Below, in pieces: positions 8,506 to 16,883 of a stretch of 64,000 nucleotides of DNA (the stretch's first letter is position 1; every line of letters starts with the position of its first letter). The DNA is from Microthrixaceae bacterium. GTDB lineage: Bacteria > Actinomycetota > Acidimicrobiia > Acidimicrobiales > Microtrichaceae. The position numbers and the translations under genes are program-made. The notes under the pieces are model-generated. The model searched no databases and was not told the DNA's origin. It saw only the letters and a list, made by a program, of their open reading frames with translations. The DNA lies in assembly GCA_020027475.1 (NCBI GenBank), contig JAHRAZ010000023.1, positions 1 to 64,000 of the forward strand, read 5' to 3'.

Positions 8506-9297
8506 TCAGTCAGCCCCCTCCAGCAGGTCATCGAGGCCGACAGTCACGCCCGGGAGTCCGCCAACCTTCTTCACGGCCAGCAAAACGCCGGGCATGAAAC
8601 TTGTGCGGTCGATTGAATCGTGTCTGATGCTGAGTGTCTGACCCGTGGTGCCGAGCAGCACTTCCTGATGAGCGACCAGCCCTCGCAACCGCACGGAATG
8701 CACCCGGATGTCTCCCGGCCCCAAGGCACCGCGGGCACCTTCGATCACCTCGGAGGTGGTGGGATCGGGGGTCCAGTCGGAGGATGCCGCTGCCATGCGG
8801 TCAACCGTGAGCATCGCGGTGCCCGAAGGTGCGTCGACCTTGTTTTCATGGTGCAGCTCGATGATTTCGGCCGAATCGAAGTACGGGGCGGCCATCTCGG
8901 CAAACTTCATCATCAGAACCGCGCCGATCGCGAAATTCGGCGCTATCACCGCGTTGGATTTCTTGAAGCCTTCGCGGAACGAGTCCAGTTCCGACTCGGA
9001 AAACCCCGTGGTTCCGACCACAGCGTGAATTCCCTTGTCGGCCAGGAACCTGAGTGTGTCCACCGAGACGTCGTGGGTGGTGAAGTCCACAGCCACCGCT
9101 GCGCCGGCATCCACCACCGCAGACAGATCCGCTGAGATGTCCAGGTCAGTGTCGATGCCGGTGAGGGCCGCAACCGACTCGCCGACGTGACCGGGATCCA
9201 CGGCGGCCACAAGCTCGGTATCTGGATCCGCCAACACCGCAGAACAGACCGCTTGTCCCATTCGGCCGCCTGCACCCAGAACTGCCACTTTGATCAC
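8506..9297 (-). CDS. dapB: 4-hydroxy-tetrahydrodipicolinate reductase
   Basis: Reduces the DapA product with NAD(P)H in DAP/lysine synthesis. The 263-aa form has the nucleotide-binding GAGGRMG near the N-terminus, GTTGFS, and the signature around ELHHENKVDAPSGTA. GTG at 9297 is chosen over an upstream ATG because AGGAGG lies 5 bases before it. It is encoded about 6 kb from dapA and so transcribed separately. Confidence 0.95.
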   Translation of the reverse strand: MIKVAVLGAGGRMGQAVCSAVLADPDTELVAAVDPGHVGESVAALTGIDTDLDISADLSAVVDAGAAVAVDFTTHDVSVDTLRFLADKGIHAVVGTTGFSESELDSFREGFKKSNAVIAPNFAIGAVLMMKFAEMAAPYFDSAEIIELHHENKVDAPSGTAMLTVDRMAAASSDWTPDPTTSEVIEGARGALGPGDIRVHSVRLRGLVAHQEVLLGTTGQTLSIRHDSIDRTSFMPGVLLAVKKVGGLPGVTVGLDDLLEGAD

Positions 9298-9509
9298 AAC
9301 GACCTCCTGCTGTGGCCTCGGGCTGATCCGAGCACCATCGGCCGCAATCATCAGATTCCGGCTGGACCCCAGATTCTAGGTTGCCTGCAAGTGAGGTCGA
9401 ATCGCGAGTGCCCGCAGCATCATGACCCGGTAGCACAGCGACTCCGAGCGGAGAATCCTGCCGGGAGAAGCCACCGGGGCAACGGAGCTATCGGATCGGG
9501 CCGACAGAA

Positions 9510-10832
9510 TCAACGCGCGCCCAGAGCGTCGGCGATCGCTTCCAGCCCCGCCACCCTGGAACCCTTTATGAGGACCGCGGTGTCGGCATCGCTTTCACCC
9601 AGTCGCTGCAACAACAATTCCGCGGCCTCGTCTGCGTCGGCCGCATCAGCTGGTCTGGCGTACAGGTCGGTCCCGACGGCGATCACCTCGATGCCGTGGG
9701 CTTTCGCGAGGTCTGCCACCTGGCGGTGCTCCTCGGCCGCTCGATCTCCGAGCTCCGCCATTGTTCCCAACACTGCGATTCGGCGAGGCGGTGCAAGCTC
9801 TGCCAACGAGAGCATCGCTGCCTTCATCGAAGCCGGGCCGGCGTTGTAGGAATCGTTGAGCACCACGACACCGTCGGGAGTGCGCAGGAGTTCCATGCGC
9901 CACTTGGAGCCGATCGGACTGGACAGTCCCGCAGCCACAGCCTCCACCGACACCCCGGAGGCCAGAGCGACCGCCGCTGCGGCCAGGGCATTCGACACGT
10001 TGTGGGCTCCCCTTGCGCCCATCTCCACCTCTGCACTCCCCCATTCGGACTCGAGGCGGAATCGGCCACGCAAATCAGCATCGAACTCGATCCCGGTGGC
10101 ACGGACATTGGCTCGCGAGGATCCACCGAAGAACACCGTCGCTGCCCTTGTGTGCTCCGCCATCGCGGCCACCAGTGGATTGTCGGCGTTGAGAACCGCC
10201 AGACCATCGGGCGGGAGGCACTCGGGCAGTTCCCGCTTTGCCAACGCCACCTGCTCCATCGAGCCCAGGTACTCGGTGTGTACGGCCTCCACAGTTGTCA
10301 CCACCCCGATTGTGGGCAGGGCCATGGAGCACAGATGGGAGATATGGCCGTGCCCGCGCGCTCCCATTTCCACCACCACGGCTTCGGTGTCATCGGGGGC
10401 GTTGGCCAAGGTCAGCGGCACACCCAACTCGTTGTTGAACGACTCGGGGGAAGCTGCGGTCCTGAAGCGCTCGGTCAACACTGCAGCGAGCAAGTCCTTG
10501 GTAGTCGTCTTGCCGACCGATCCCGTGACCCCGACCACGAACTCCGGCAATCTCCGACGAGCGAGACCGGCCATGCGGGTGAGTGCCATTGAGACATCCG
10601 GAACCACAATGGAGGGGCCGTCGTCGAGCACCCTGTTCACCAGAACCGCACCTGCTTCGGCTTGTCTGGCTGCCGATACGAAGTCGTGACCATCGCGGTC
10701 GCCCTCGACTGCGGCAAAGAGTTGACCCGGCTGAAGGATCCGCGAATCGATGGCGAGACCGCTGATTCCGGCGTCGTCGCCCCATAGGGTTCCTCCCAGG
10801 TTCGCTGCCAGACGCGATGCGGTGAAATCCAT
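9510..10832 (-). CDS. murF: UDP-N-acetylmuramoyl-tripeptide--D-alanyl-D-alanine ligase
   Basis: Adds D-Ala-D-Ala to the UDP-MurNAc-tripeptide in the cytoplasm. 440 aa with Mur ligase layout: N-terminal UDP-binding region (GLAIDSRILQPGQLFAA), central ATPase domain with TGSVGKTT at about 103-110, EMGARGHGH, and the C-terminal domain with NDSYNAGPASMKAA. The ATG at 10832 fits the family start; 14 further in-frame residues upstream are possible. The downstream ddl at 12.3 kb makes its dipeptide substrate. Confidence 0.93.
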   Translation of the reverse strand: MDFTASRLAANLGGTLWGDDAGISGLAIDSRILQPGQLFAAVEGDRDGHDFVSAARQAEAGAVLVNRVLDDGPSIVVPDVSMALTRMAGLARRRLPEFVVGVTGSVGKTTTKDLLAAVLTERFRTAASPESFNNELGVPLTLANAPDDTEAVVVEMGARGHGHISHLCSMALPTIGVVTTVEAVHTEYLGSMEQVALAKRELPECLPPDGLAVLNADNPLVAAMAEHTRAATVFFGGSSRANVRATGIEFDADLRGRFRLESEWGSAEVEMGARGAHNVSNALAAAAVALASGVSVEAVAAGLSSPIGSKWRMELLRTPDGVVVLNDSYNAGPASMKAAMLSLAELAPPRRIAVLGTMAELGDRAAEEHRQVADLAKAHGIEVIAVGTDLYARPADAADADEAAELLLQRLGESDADTAVLIKGSRVAGLEAIADALGAR

Positions 10833-11003
10833 TCCAGAATCATCACATGCCGAACTACTCCACTCGGGCATCACTGACTCATCTCACTGGCGAGGTTGAT
10901 CCGCCAAGAGGTGTGGTCCCATAGGTCAGCAGGCCGCCATCGCCAAGGTTCGGAACTGGATGGAACAGATTCACAACCGCAAGGAATACTCGGTTGAATG
11001 GAG

Positions 11004-11009
11004 TACTAT
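11004..11009 (+). promoter_or_regulatory. Predicted -10 box of the ATPase gene
   Basis: TACTAT ends 7 bases before the ATG at 11017, which predicts a leaderless transcript and decides this start over an in-frame ATG 19 codons upstream. Confidence 0.5.
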
Positions 11010-11016
11010 CGGCTCC

Positions 11017-12108
11017 ATGGAACGAAGTCCTTTCCCGTACCAAGGCCCATTGAAGCCGGGCGAAGTGACAGGCCGCGATGAACTGCGAGCCGATCTTGCC
11101 GAGCGACTGATGCAACGGCGGGTCACGGCGCTCCTCGGCCCCAGACGATACGGCAAGACCAGCCTTCTGCGCCGGGTTACCGCAGATCTGGAACAAGTCG
11201 GTCCCGCACCCATCTGGATCGACTTCTACGGGCTCACCTCGATGGCCGATGTTGCCGCCGCGATGGATCGTGGTCTGGCCGGCACCAGAGGACCACTCCG
11301 CAGGGTTCTGGAGGGCGTGGCCGGAGGAATCTCGCTTCGCCTGGGAGTGGTGGGTGTGGAGTTGTCCAAGTCGAAACGGGACAGGCCGGACCCGGTTGCG
11401 TTGCTTTGGTCGTTGCTGGATGTGCTCGTCAAAACCGCAGAACGCAAGGATGTAATTGTGGTGTTCGACGAGTTCTCGGGGCTGGCGAACGCCGAGGGAG
11501 CGACGTCGATCCTGCGCACGGCGCTGCAACATCACTATCGGGACATGGGGATAGTTTTTGCAGGATCCGATCCCTCCACCATGCGCCTGCTCTTTTCGGA
11601 CAGTGCCCAGCCCTTCTTCGCACAGGCGGATCTGGTTGAGATCGGTGCCCTCACCGACCTGGAAGTACTCGACATCATCCGGGACGGTTTCGAAGAAACA
11701 GGTCGCGATCCGGGCGGATCAGCCACCAAGATCGTTGCTATGGCCGACGGACATCCGCAGAGGGCGATGCAGTTGGCAGACGCCGTGTGGCAACAAACCG
11801 ATCCAGGAGGGGTTGCCACCGATCAGATCTGGGAGACAGCTCTCGGCGAGGTCCGCGCGACAGTGGACGCCGGCTCCGAGCGTTTGCATGCGTTGTTGCC
11901 CACCGGCCATCAGAAGACGTTGCGGGTGCTCGCCGCCGGGGGAAGCATCTATGGCACCGCTGCGGACGCTGTGAACCTGGCTCCGGGTACCGCAAGGGGG
12001 GCGATCGAGGCACTCACGGGCAATGGCTTTCTGCAGAACACGCCAGAGGGAACGGTGATCGTGGATCCACTCCTGGCCGACTGGTTGCGCCGTCGATTCC
12101 CGTTTTGA
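11017..12108 (+). CDS. STAND-like P-loop ATPase
   Basis: 363-aa ATPase of the AAA/ATPase_2 (STAND) type. Walker A GPRRYGKT is at residues 41-48 and Walker B VIVVFDEF at about 146-153. Beyond these are a sensor-like segment (GIVFAGSD) and a helical lid. The C-terminal quarter resembles a winged helix (VLAAGGSIYGTAADAVNLAPGTARGAI). Relatives are often poorly characterised regulators or toxin-like switches. It is a lone gene between murF and ddl with no visible partner. Function unknown. Confidence 0.75.
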   Translation: MERSPFPYQGPLKPGEVTGRDELRADLAERLMQRRVTALLGPRRYGKTSLLRRVTADLEQVGPAPIWIDFYGLTSMADVAAAMDRGLAGTRGPLRRVLEGVAGGISLRLGVVGVELSKSKRDRPDPVALLWSLLDVLVKTAERKDVIVVFDEFSGLANAEGATSILRTALQHHYRDMGIVFAGSDPSTMRLLFSDSAQPFFAQADLVEIGALTDLEVLDIIRDGFEETGRDPGGSATKIVAMADGHPQRAMQLADAVWQQTDPGGVATDQIWETALGEVRATVDAGSERLHALLPTGHQKTLRVLAAGGSIYGTAADAVNLAPGTARGAIEALTGNGFLQNTPEGTVIVDPLLADWLRRRFPF

Positions 12109-12248
12109 GAACGGACGGCACCCGGATCCATCAGGCCTGTTCGGGCGATCGCTGCACCGCCATCCGTGGGCCCGGGGAGGAAGTCATCGCCTCCACTCCA
12201 CGGCGACGATGCACAGCAGCAGCAGTGCCTGTGCTCCTCGGGGCGCAA

Positions 12249-12254
12249 TAGACT
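12249..12254 (+). promoter_or_regulatory. Predicted -10 box of ddl
   Basis: TAGACT ends 8 bases before the ddl ATG; it would also drive the coupled lipid genes downstream. Confidence 0.5.
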
Positions 12255-12262
12255 GCCCGCTC

Positions 12263-13348
12263 ATGGCTGAATCCGGAAATGAGCACCAAAGAACACGGCT
12301 GATCGTGCTTTTTGGTGGACAATCCGCAGAACACGAGATCAGCTGCATTTCTGCCAGCCACATTCTGCGCGCGGCAGACCCAGCCAAGTACGAATTGATC
12401 CCGATCGGCATCACCAGAAGCGGAAGCTGGGTCGCTGCTGACAAAGCGGCGGCGCTACTGGCTGCAGGTCGAGCACAGGAACTGCCGGAGTCGGTGCCGG
12501 CGGAGGGAACTTCACTCGAGCCGGGCGCCGCGCTCAACTCCGGCGCCGCTGCAACGGTGGTACTGCCCATCCTGCACGGACCCAATGGGGAAGACGGCAC
12601 CGTTCAGGGAATGCTGGAGCTCGCGGGCATTCCCTACGTGGGATCCGGAGTCCTGGGATCCGCAATGGCCATGGACAAGGTGATGGCCAAGACAGTCCTC
12701 GAGGCCCATGGAATTCAACAGGCCCGGTGGCTCGCCTTGAGCAGAACCGATCTGCCCGACCTCTCGGCGAAACAAGTACTCGCCGAGTTGGGTCCGGTCG
12801 TGTTCGTGAAACCGGCGAACATGGGATCATCCATCGGGATCAGCAAGGTCACCACCGCGCAACAGCTCGAAGCAGCGGTAACCGAAGCGTTCCTCTACGA
12901 CGACTTGATTGTCTTCGAGGAGGGTGTCGAGGCTCGCGAGATCGAGTGCGGTGTGCTCGGAAACGATCACCCTTCGGCTTCGCGAGTGGGCGAGATAGTC
13001 ACCACCGCGGACTTCTACGACTTCGAGGACAAGTACTTCGCTGGAACGTCCGAGACGGTCGTGCCGGCGGATCTTCCGGCCGAAACGTCGGACCGAATGA
13101 GATCCACGGCGATCGCTGCATTCAAGATCTTGCGTTGCAGCGGTATGGCACGGGTCGACATGTTCCTTCGCGGCGATGACATTCTGCTCAATGAGGTGAA
13201 CACCATCCCCGGGTTCACACCGATATCCATGTATCCGAAGATGTGGAAGGCGACAGGGCTGACCTACCCCGACCTGATCGACGAGTTGGTGAATTTGGCA
13301 TTGGAACGCCATCAGCAACGCTCAATCCACAAGGTCAGCCCATCATGA
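12263..13348 (+). CDS. ddl: D-alanine--D-alanine ligase
   Basis: ATP-grasp enzyme of 361 aa that makes D-Ala-D-Ala for MurF. The N-terminal LFGGQSAEHEIS, LHGPNGEDGT, the FVKPANMGSSIGI ATP-grasp loop, and the C-terminal LNEVNTIPGFTPISMYP metal- and substrate-binding segment are all present. The ATG at 12263 follows a TAGACT box by 8 bases; an upstream in-frame ATG would add 18 residues outside the family. Its stop overlaps the next gene's start by 4 bases (ATGA), which ties it to the lipid operon. Confidence 0.95.
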   Translation: MAESGNEHQRTRLIVLFGGQSAEHEISCISASHILRAADPAKYELIPIGITRSGSWVAADKAAALLAAGRAQELPESVPAEGTSLEPGAALNSGAAATVVLPILHGPNGEDGTVQGMLELAGIPYVGSGVLGSAMAMDKVMAKTVLEAHGIQQARWLALSRTDLPDLSAKQVLAELGPVVFVKPANMGSSIGISKVTTAQQLEAAVTEAFLYDDLIVFEEGVEAREIECGVLGNDHPSASRVGEIVTTADFYDFEDKYFAGTSETVVPADLPAETSDRMRSTAIAAFKILRCSGMARVDMFLRGDDILLNEVNTIPGFTPISMYPKMWKATGLTYPDLIDELVNLALERHQQRSIHKVSPS

Positions 13349-15690
13349 ACCCGAAGGACCAAGCGGCCCAGATCCCGGGATCACTGGCCGGACACACGAT
13401 CTTCCTCACCGGTTCGACGGGATTCGTGGGAACCGCAGTACTCGAACGGCTGCTGCGGCTCGATGTTGCCAAAGTCGTTCTGTTGATTCGTGACGGACGG
13501 CGACGATCAGCCGAGGAGCGCATGAGGCGCGAAATCCTGCGCAACAACGCATTCGACCCTATGCGCGCGGCCCTCGGCGACGAAACGTTTCAGGACCTCA
13601 CCAGCCGGATACACGTGGTCAGCGGAGACGTCGGAGCCGAGGGCCTCGGGCTTGACCCTGACGAACTGGAGTTGCTCGCAGAATGCGACACTGTGATTCA
13701 TTCTGCCGCAACCGTGGCATTCGATGCCCCGCTCGATCGCGCGATCGAAATCAACCTGCTGGGTCCGGTCCGATTGGCAGAAACTATCCGGGCGGCCGGC
13801 AGCCGTCCGCATCTGGTTGTGGTCAGCACATGTTATGTGGCGGGCAACAAACGCGGTGATGCAGCCGAGGAACCGGTTACCTCCAATCCGTTCTTCGGTG
13901 ACATCGACTGGAGAGCCGAAGTGGCGGCGTCTCGACGCACCCGAGGTGATCTGGACGCACGGAGCCGCACTCCGGAGCGGCTCGACGGTTTCCACGCCGA
14001 CGCCCGCAGCGAAATCGGTCCGGCCGGAGGACCACTGCTGGCAGACAAAACCGAGGAGATGCGGCGCGACTGGGTTGCCGACGAGATGGTCGAGGCCGGG
14101 CGGGCCCGAGCCCGTTCGCTCGGTTGGGCCGACGCTTACGCCCTCAGCAAGGCACTCGGCGAAGTGGCGCTCACCGAGACTCTGGCCGGCTTCGGAGAAA
14201 GTGGCCCGGCCACACTCAGCATCGTTCGGCCGTCCATCATCGAGTCCGCCCTGGAACTGCCCAGGCCAGGCTGGATCCGCGGGTTCCGCATGGCGGAACC
14301 GATCATCTTGTCCTACGCCCGTGGCTTGCTGAAGGAGTTTCCGGGTGTTCCCGAAGGGATCATCGACGTGATTCCGGTGGATCTCGTCGTGTCAGCCATC
14401 GTGGCTGCCGCCGAGAACCCGCAGCCGGGTTCCACCCATGATCCCGACATCATTCAGGTGGCCTCCGGATCACGAAACCCGCTTCACTACCAAGTGCTGG
14501 TGGATGAGGTTCGCGACTGGTTCACAGCCACACCGATCCATGACGATCACGGCCAGCCAATCATCGTTCCCGACTGGTCATTCCCCGGTCGTGGGCGGGT
14601 TCAACGACAGCTGACCGCAGCCACCACCGCACTGAAGAAGATCGAGAAAGTTGTCTCATCGCTGCCGGTGCGTGGCAAAGCCGCGCAGTGGGGTGCCGAC
14701 CTCGAGTCAAAGCGCAGTGAGGCGGAACGTGCCCTGGATTTCGTCAAGCTGTATGGCGCCTACACCGAGTGTGAAGCGATCTACGGCGTCGACCGGCTAC
14801 TGGAACTGGGTGTGGATCCCGCAGTCATCGACTGGCCCACCTACATCTCGGAGACACACATCCCTTCGGTGGTCAAACACGGTCGGGCGTCACTGAAGCC
14901 GTCCCGCAAGGATCCCGACCAACGGTCGCGGCGTCTGCGTTCCCAGGTTCTCTCGGAGAAACGCCATCTGGCCGCCTTCGACCTGGAGAACACACTCATT
15001 GCCTCCAACGTGGTTGCCTCCTACGCATGGTTGGCAAGCCGCCGACTCGACAAGATCGACCGAATCCGTCTGGTAGGTCGGCTCCTGGCAGAGGCGCCTT
15101 CACTGATCGCTGCGGATCGTCGGGACCGATCCGACTTCCTTCGCGAGTTCTACCGGCGATACGAAGGGGCTCCCCTCGATGAGGTCACCGAGGACAGTGC
15201 TGAAGCCTTCAGCCGATTGCTCCTGGACCGCGCTTTTCCCGATGCGATTCGCCGCGTCAGGCAGCACCGGCGTCTCGGGCATCGAACTGTGCTCATCACC
15301 GGTGCGCTGGACATCGTGGTGGAACCGATCCGTCCCCTCTTCGATGACGTGATCTGTGCTGTGTCCACCAAGGAACAGCGCAACGGAACAACCGTGTTGA
15401 CCGGTCACCTCAGGAACGCTCCACCAACTGCTGAAGCACGGGCAACGGCTATCCAGGAAATCTGCGACCTTCATGGCCTGGATCCCGCGGAATCAGTTGC
15501 CTATGCCGATTCCTCGTCGGATCTCTCGATGCTGAACGCAGTCGGTTACCCGGTTGCAGTGAATCCCGAACCCCGCCTGGCCACCATTGCCCGCAAGCGC
15601 GGATGGCTGATCGAGGAATTCACCACTGCCAAGGGTCATAGGCCCACCCTGTTGCCGCTGGCTCCTCGTTGGACGGGAGTGACCCCATGA
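13345..15690 (+). CDS. Acyl thioester reductase-HAD phosphatase fusion
   Basis: 781-aa two-domain protein. Residues 1 to about 400 form an extended SDR of the fatty acyl-CoA reductase type: GSTGFVG at 23-29, a Y265-x3-K269 catalytic pair, and a C-terminal FAR-like region (LYGAYTECEAIYGVDRLLE). Residues from about 540 form a HAD-IB (SerB-like) hydrolase: motif I FDLENT with nucleophile D546 but Glu548 where Asp is usual, motif II LITGA, motif IV YADSSSDLSML (D722). It plausibly makes an aldehyde or alcohol from an acyl thioester and cleaves a phosphate ester; substrates are unknown. The start is the ATGA overlap with ddl. Confidence 0.85.
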   Translation: MNPKDQAAQIPGSLAGHTIFLTGSTGFVGTAVLERLLRLDVAKVVLLIRDGRRRSAEERMRREILRNNAFDPMRAALGDETFQDLTSRIHVVSGDVGAEGLGLDPDELELLAECDTVIHSAATVAFDAPLDRAIEINLLGPVRLAETIRAAGSRPHLVVVSTCYVAGNKRGDAAEEPVTSNPFFGDIDWRAEVAASRRTRGDLDARSRTPERLDGFHADARSEIGPAGGPLLADKTEEMRRDWVADEMVEAGRARARSLGWADAYALSKALGEVALTETLAGFGESGPATLSIVRPSIIESALELPRPGWIRGFRMAEPIILSYARGLLKEFPGVPEGIIDVIPVDLVVSAIVAAAENPQPGSTHDPDIIQVASGSRNPLHYQVLVDEVRDWFTATPIHDDHGQPIIVPDWSFPGRGRVQRQLTAATTALKKIEKVVSSLPVRGKAAQWGADLESKRSEAERALDFVKLYGAYTECEAIYGVDRLLELGVDPAVIDWPTYISETHIPSVVKHGRASLKPSRKDPDQRSRRLRSQVLSEKRHLAAFDLENTLIASNVVASYAWLASRRLDKIDRIRLVGRLLAEAPSLIAADRRDRSDFLREFYRRYEGAPLDEVTEDSAEAFSRLLLDRAFPDAIRRVRQHRRLGHRTVLITGALDIVVEPIRPLFDDVICAVSTKEQRNGTTVLTGHLRNAPPTAEARATAIQEICDLHGLDPAESVAYADSSSDLSMLNAVGYPVAVNPEPRLATIARKRGWLIEEFTTAKGHRPTLLPLAPRWTGVTP

Positions 15691-16883
15691 GCCGTGGGCG
15701 CGAATCCCTCGTCTTCGAGCGCAACATCGCGCGCTTTGGCGCCGCCCGGGTGGCTTCGCAGTGGAAACCCGGCTCGGGCGGATCCGTGGGTCCGCTGAAG
15801 CTGAAAACCCGGCTGCCGGAACTCGATCTGCCGGCCGACGGCTGGGTGCGGATCAAGCCGCACCTGTCCGGTATCTGCGCCTCTGATCTGGCGGCCGTGG
15901 ATGGTCGTTCCTCACGCTGGTTCGACCCGATCGTGTCCATGCCGTTCGTGCCCGGCCACGAGGTCGTTGCGGACCACGATGGTGTGTGAGTGGTCGTGGA
16001 GCCGGTTCTGGGATGTGTTGCCCGCGGCGTCGAGCCGGTCTGCGCCCCCTGCGCACGCGGCGATCTGGGCAACTGCGGCAACCTCGCCCACGGTGACGTG
16101 TCCAAAGGTCTGCAGAGCGGATTCTGCTGCGACACCGGCGGTGGCTGGTCGACATCGATGGTTGCGCACCGGAGCCAACTGCATCCGGTGCCGGACGATC
16201 TCAGCGACGAAGCCGCCGTGCTGATCGAGCCGATGGCATGCGCCACCCACGCCGCCCTTGCCGCCCAGGTCCAACCCGACGAACTTGTTGCCGTCATTGG
16301 CGCCGGAACCATGGGTCTCGGGGTGACCGCGGCGCTGCAGAGATGGACTCCACCCGCAACGCTCCTGGTGGCGGCAAAACACCCGCAGCAAACCCAACTG
16401 GCCCATTCTCTGGCCGACTGCAGCACCGTTGCACCCGCGGAGATCCTCAGAGCCGCACGCCGCATCACCGGGTCACAGGTTCTCGGAAGAGGATCCAGCG
16501 CCCGTCTGGCCACAGGAGTGGACGTGACCATCGACTGCGTTGGTTCGCCTGCGAGCATCGAATCAGCCATCAGCATCACCAAACCCACCGGTCGGGTCAT
16601 CCTCATGGGCATGCCCGGAAAGTCCACCATCGACCTGACCGCGCTCTGGCAACGCGAGATCAACCTGCGCGGCGCCTACACCTACGGCCGGGAGGTGATC
16701 AGCGGGCGGAATTACCGTACTTTCGATCTCGCTGCGGAGCTGATCGCAGCAGCGGACCTTCAAAGGATGCTGAGCGCTGTGTACCCGATGAACAGATACA
16801 CCGAAGCAATTTCGCATGCCGCCTCCGCAGGTTCGCGAGGTGCGGTGAAGATTGCAATCGACCCGAGAAAGGGATCCCGTTGA
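15687..16883 (+). pseudogene. Zn-dependent alcohol dehydrogenase interrupted by an in-frame TGA
   Basis: Medium-chain dehydrogenase of 398 codons counting the internal stop. GICASD (catalytic Zn Cys), PGHEVV, the structural-Zn cysteine cluster in GCVARGVEPVCAPCARGD, GAGTMG (NAD(P) Rossmann) and VDVTIDCVGSP are all in one frame. A TGA at 15987-15989 splits it between HDGV and VVVEPV, where an Arg codon CGA would fit. The rest of the frame is intact, so this is a recent nonsense change, an assembly error or readthrough. The GTG after the stop could restart translation. The ATG overlaps the previous stop (ATGA); the stop overlaps the next start. Confidence 0.8.

Noticed and set aside
13243-13344. 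34-residue extension of the acyl reductase fusion
   Set aside because: It overlaps ddl coding sequence in another frame; the ATG at 13345 gives the ATGA overlap and the right family start.
15987-15989. TGA as a selenocysteine codon
   Set aside because: The site is not a metal ligand or redox position in this family, no selenocysteine insertion hairpin is evident just downstream, and an Arg codon explains the position better.
16238-16879. Long upstream extension of the LarA-like reading frame
   Set aside because: It lies over the dehydrogenase in a different frame and reads as Arg/Pro-rich nonsense; the TTG at 16880 gives the expected overlap with the previous stop.
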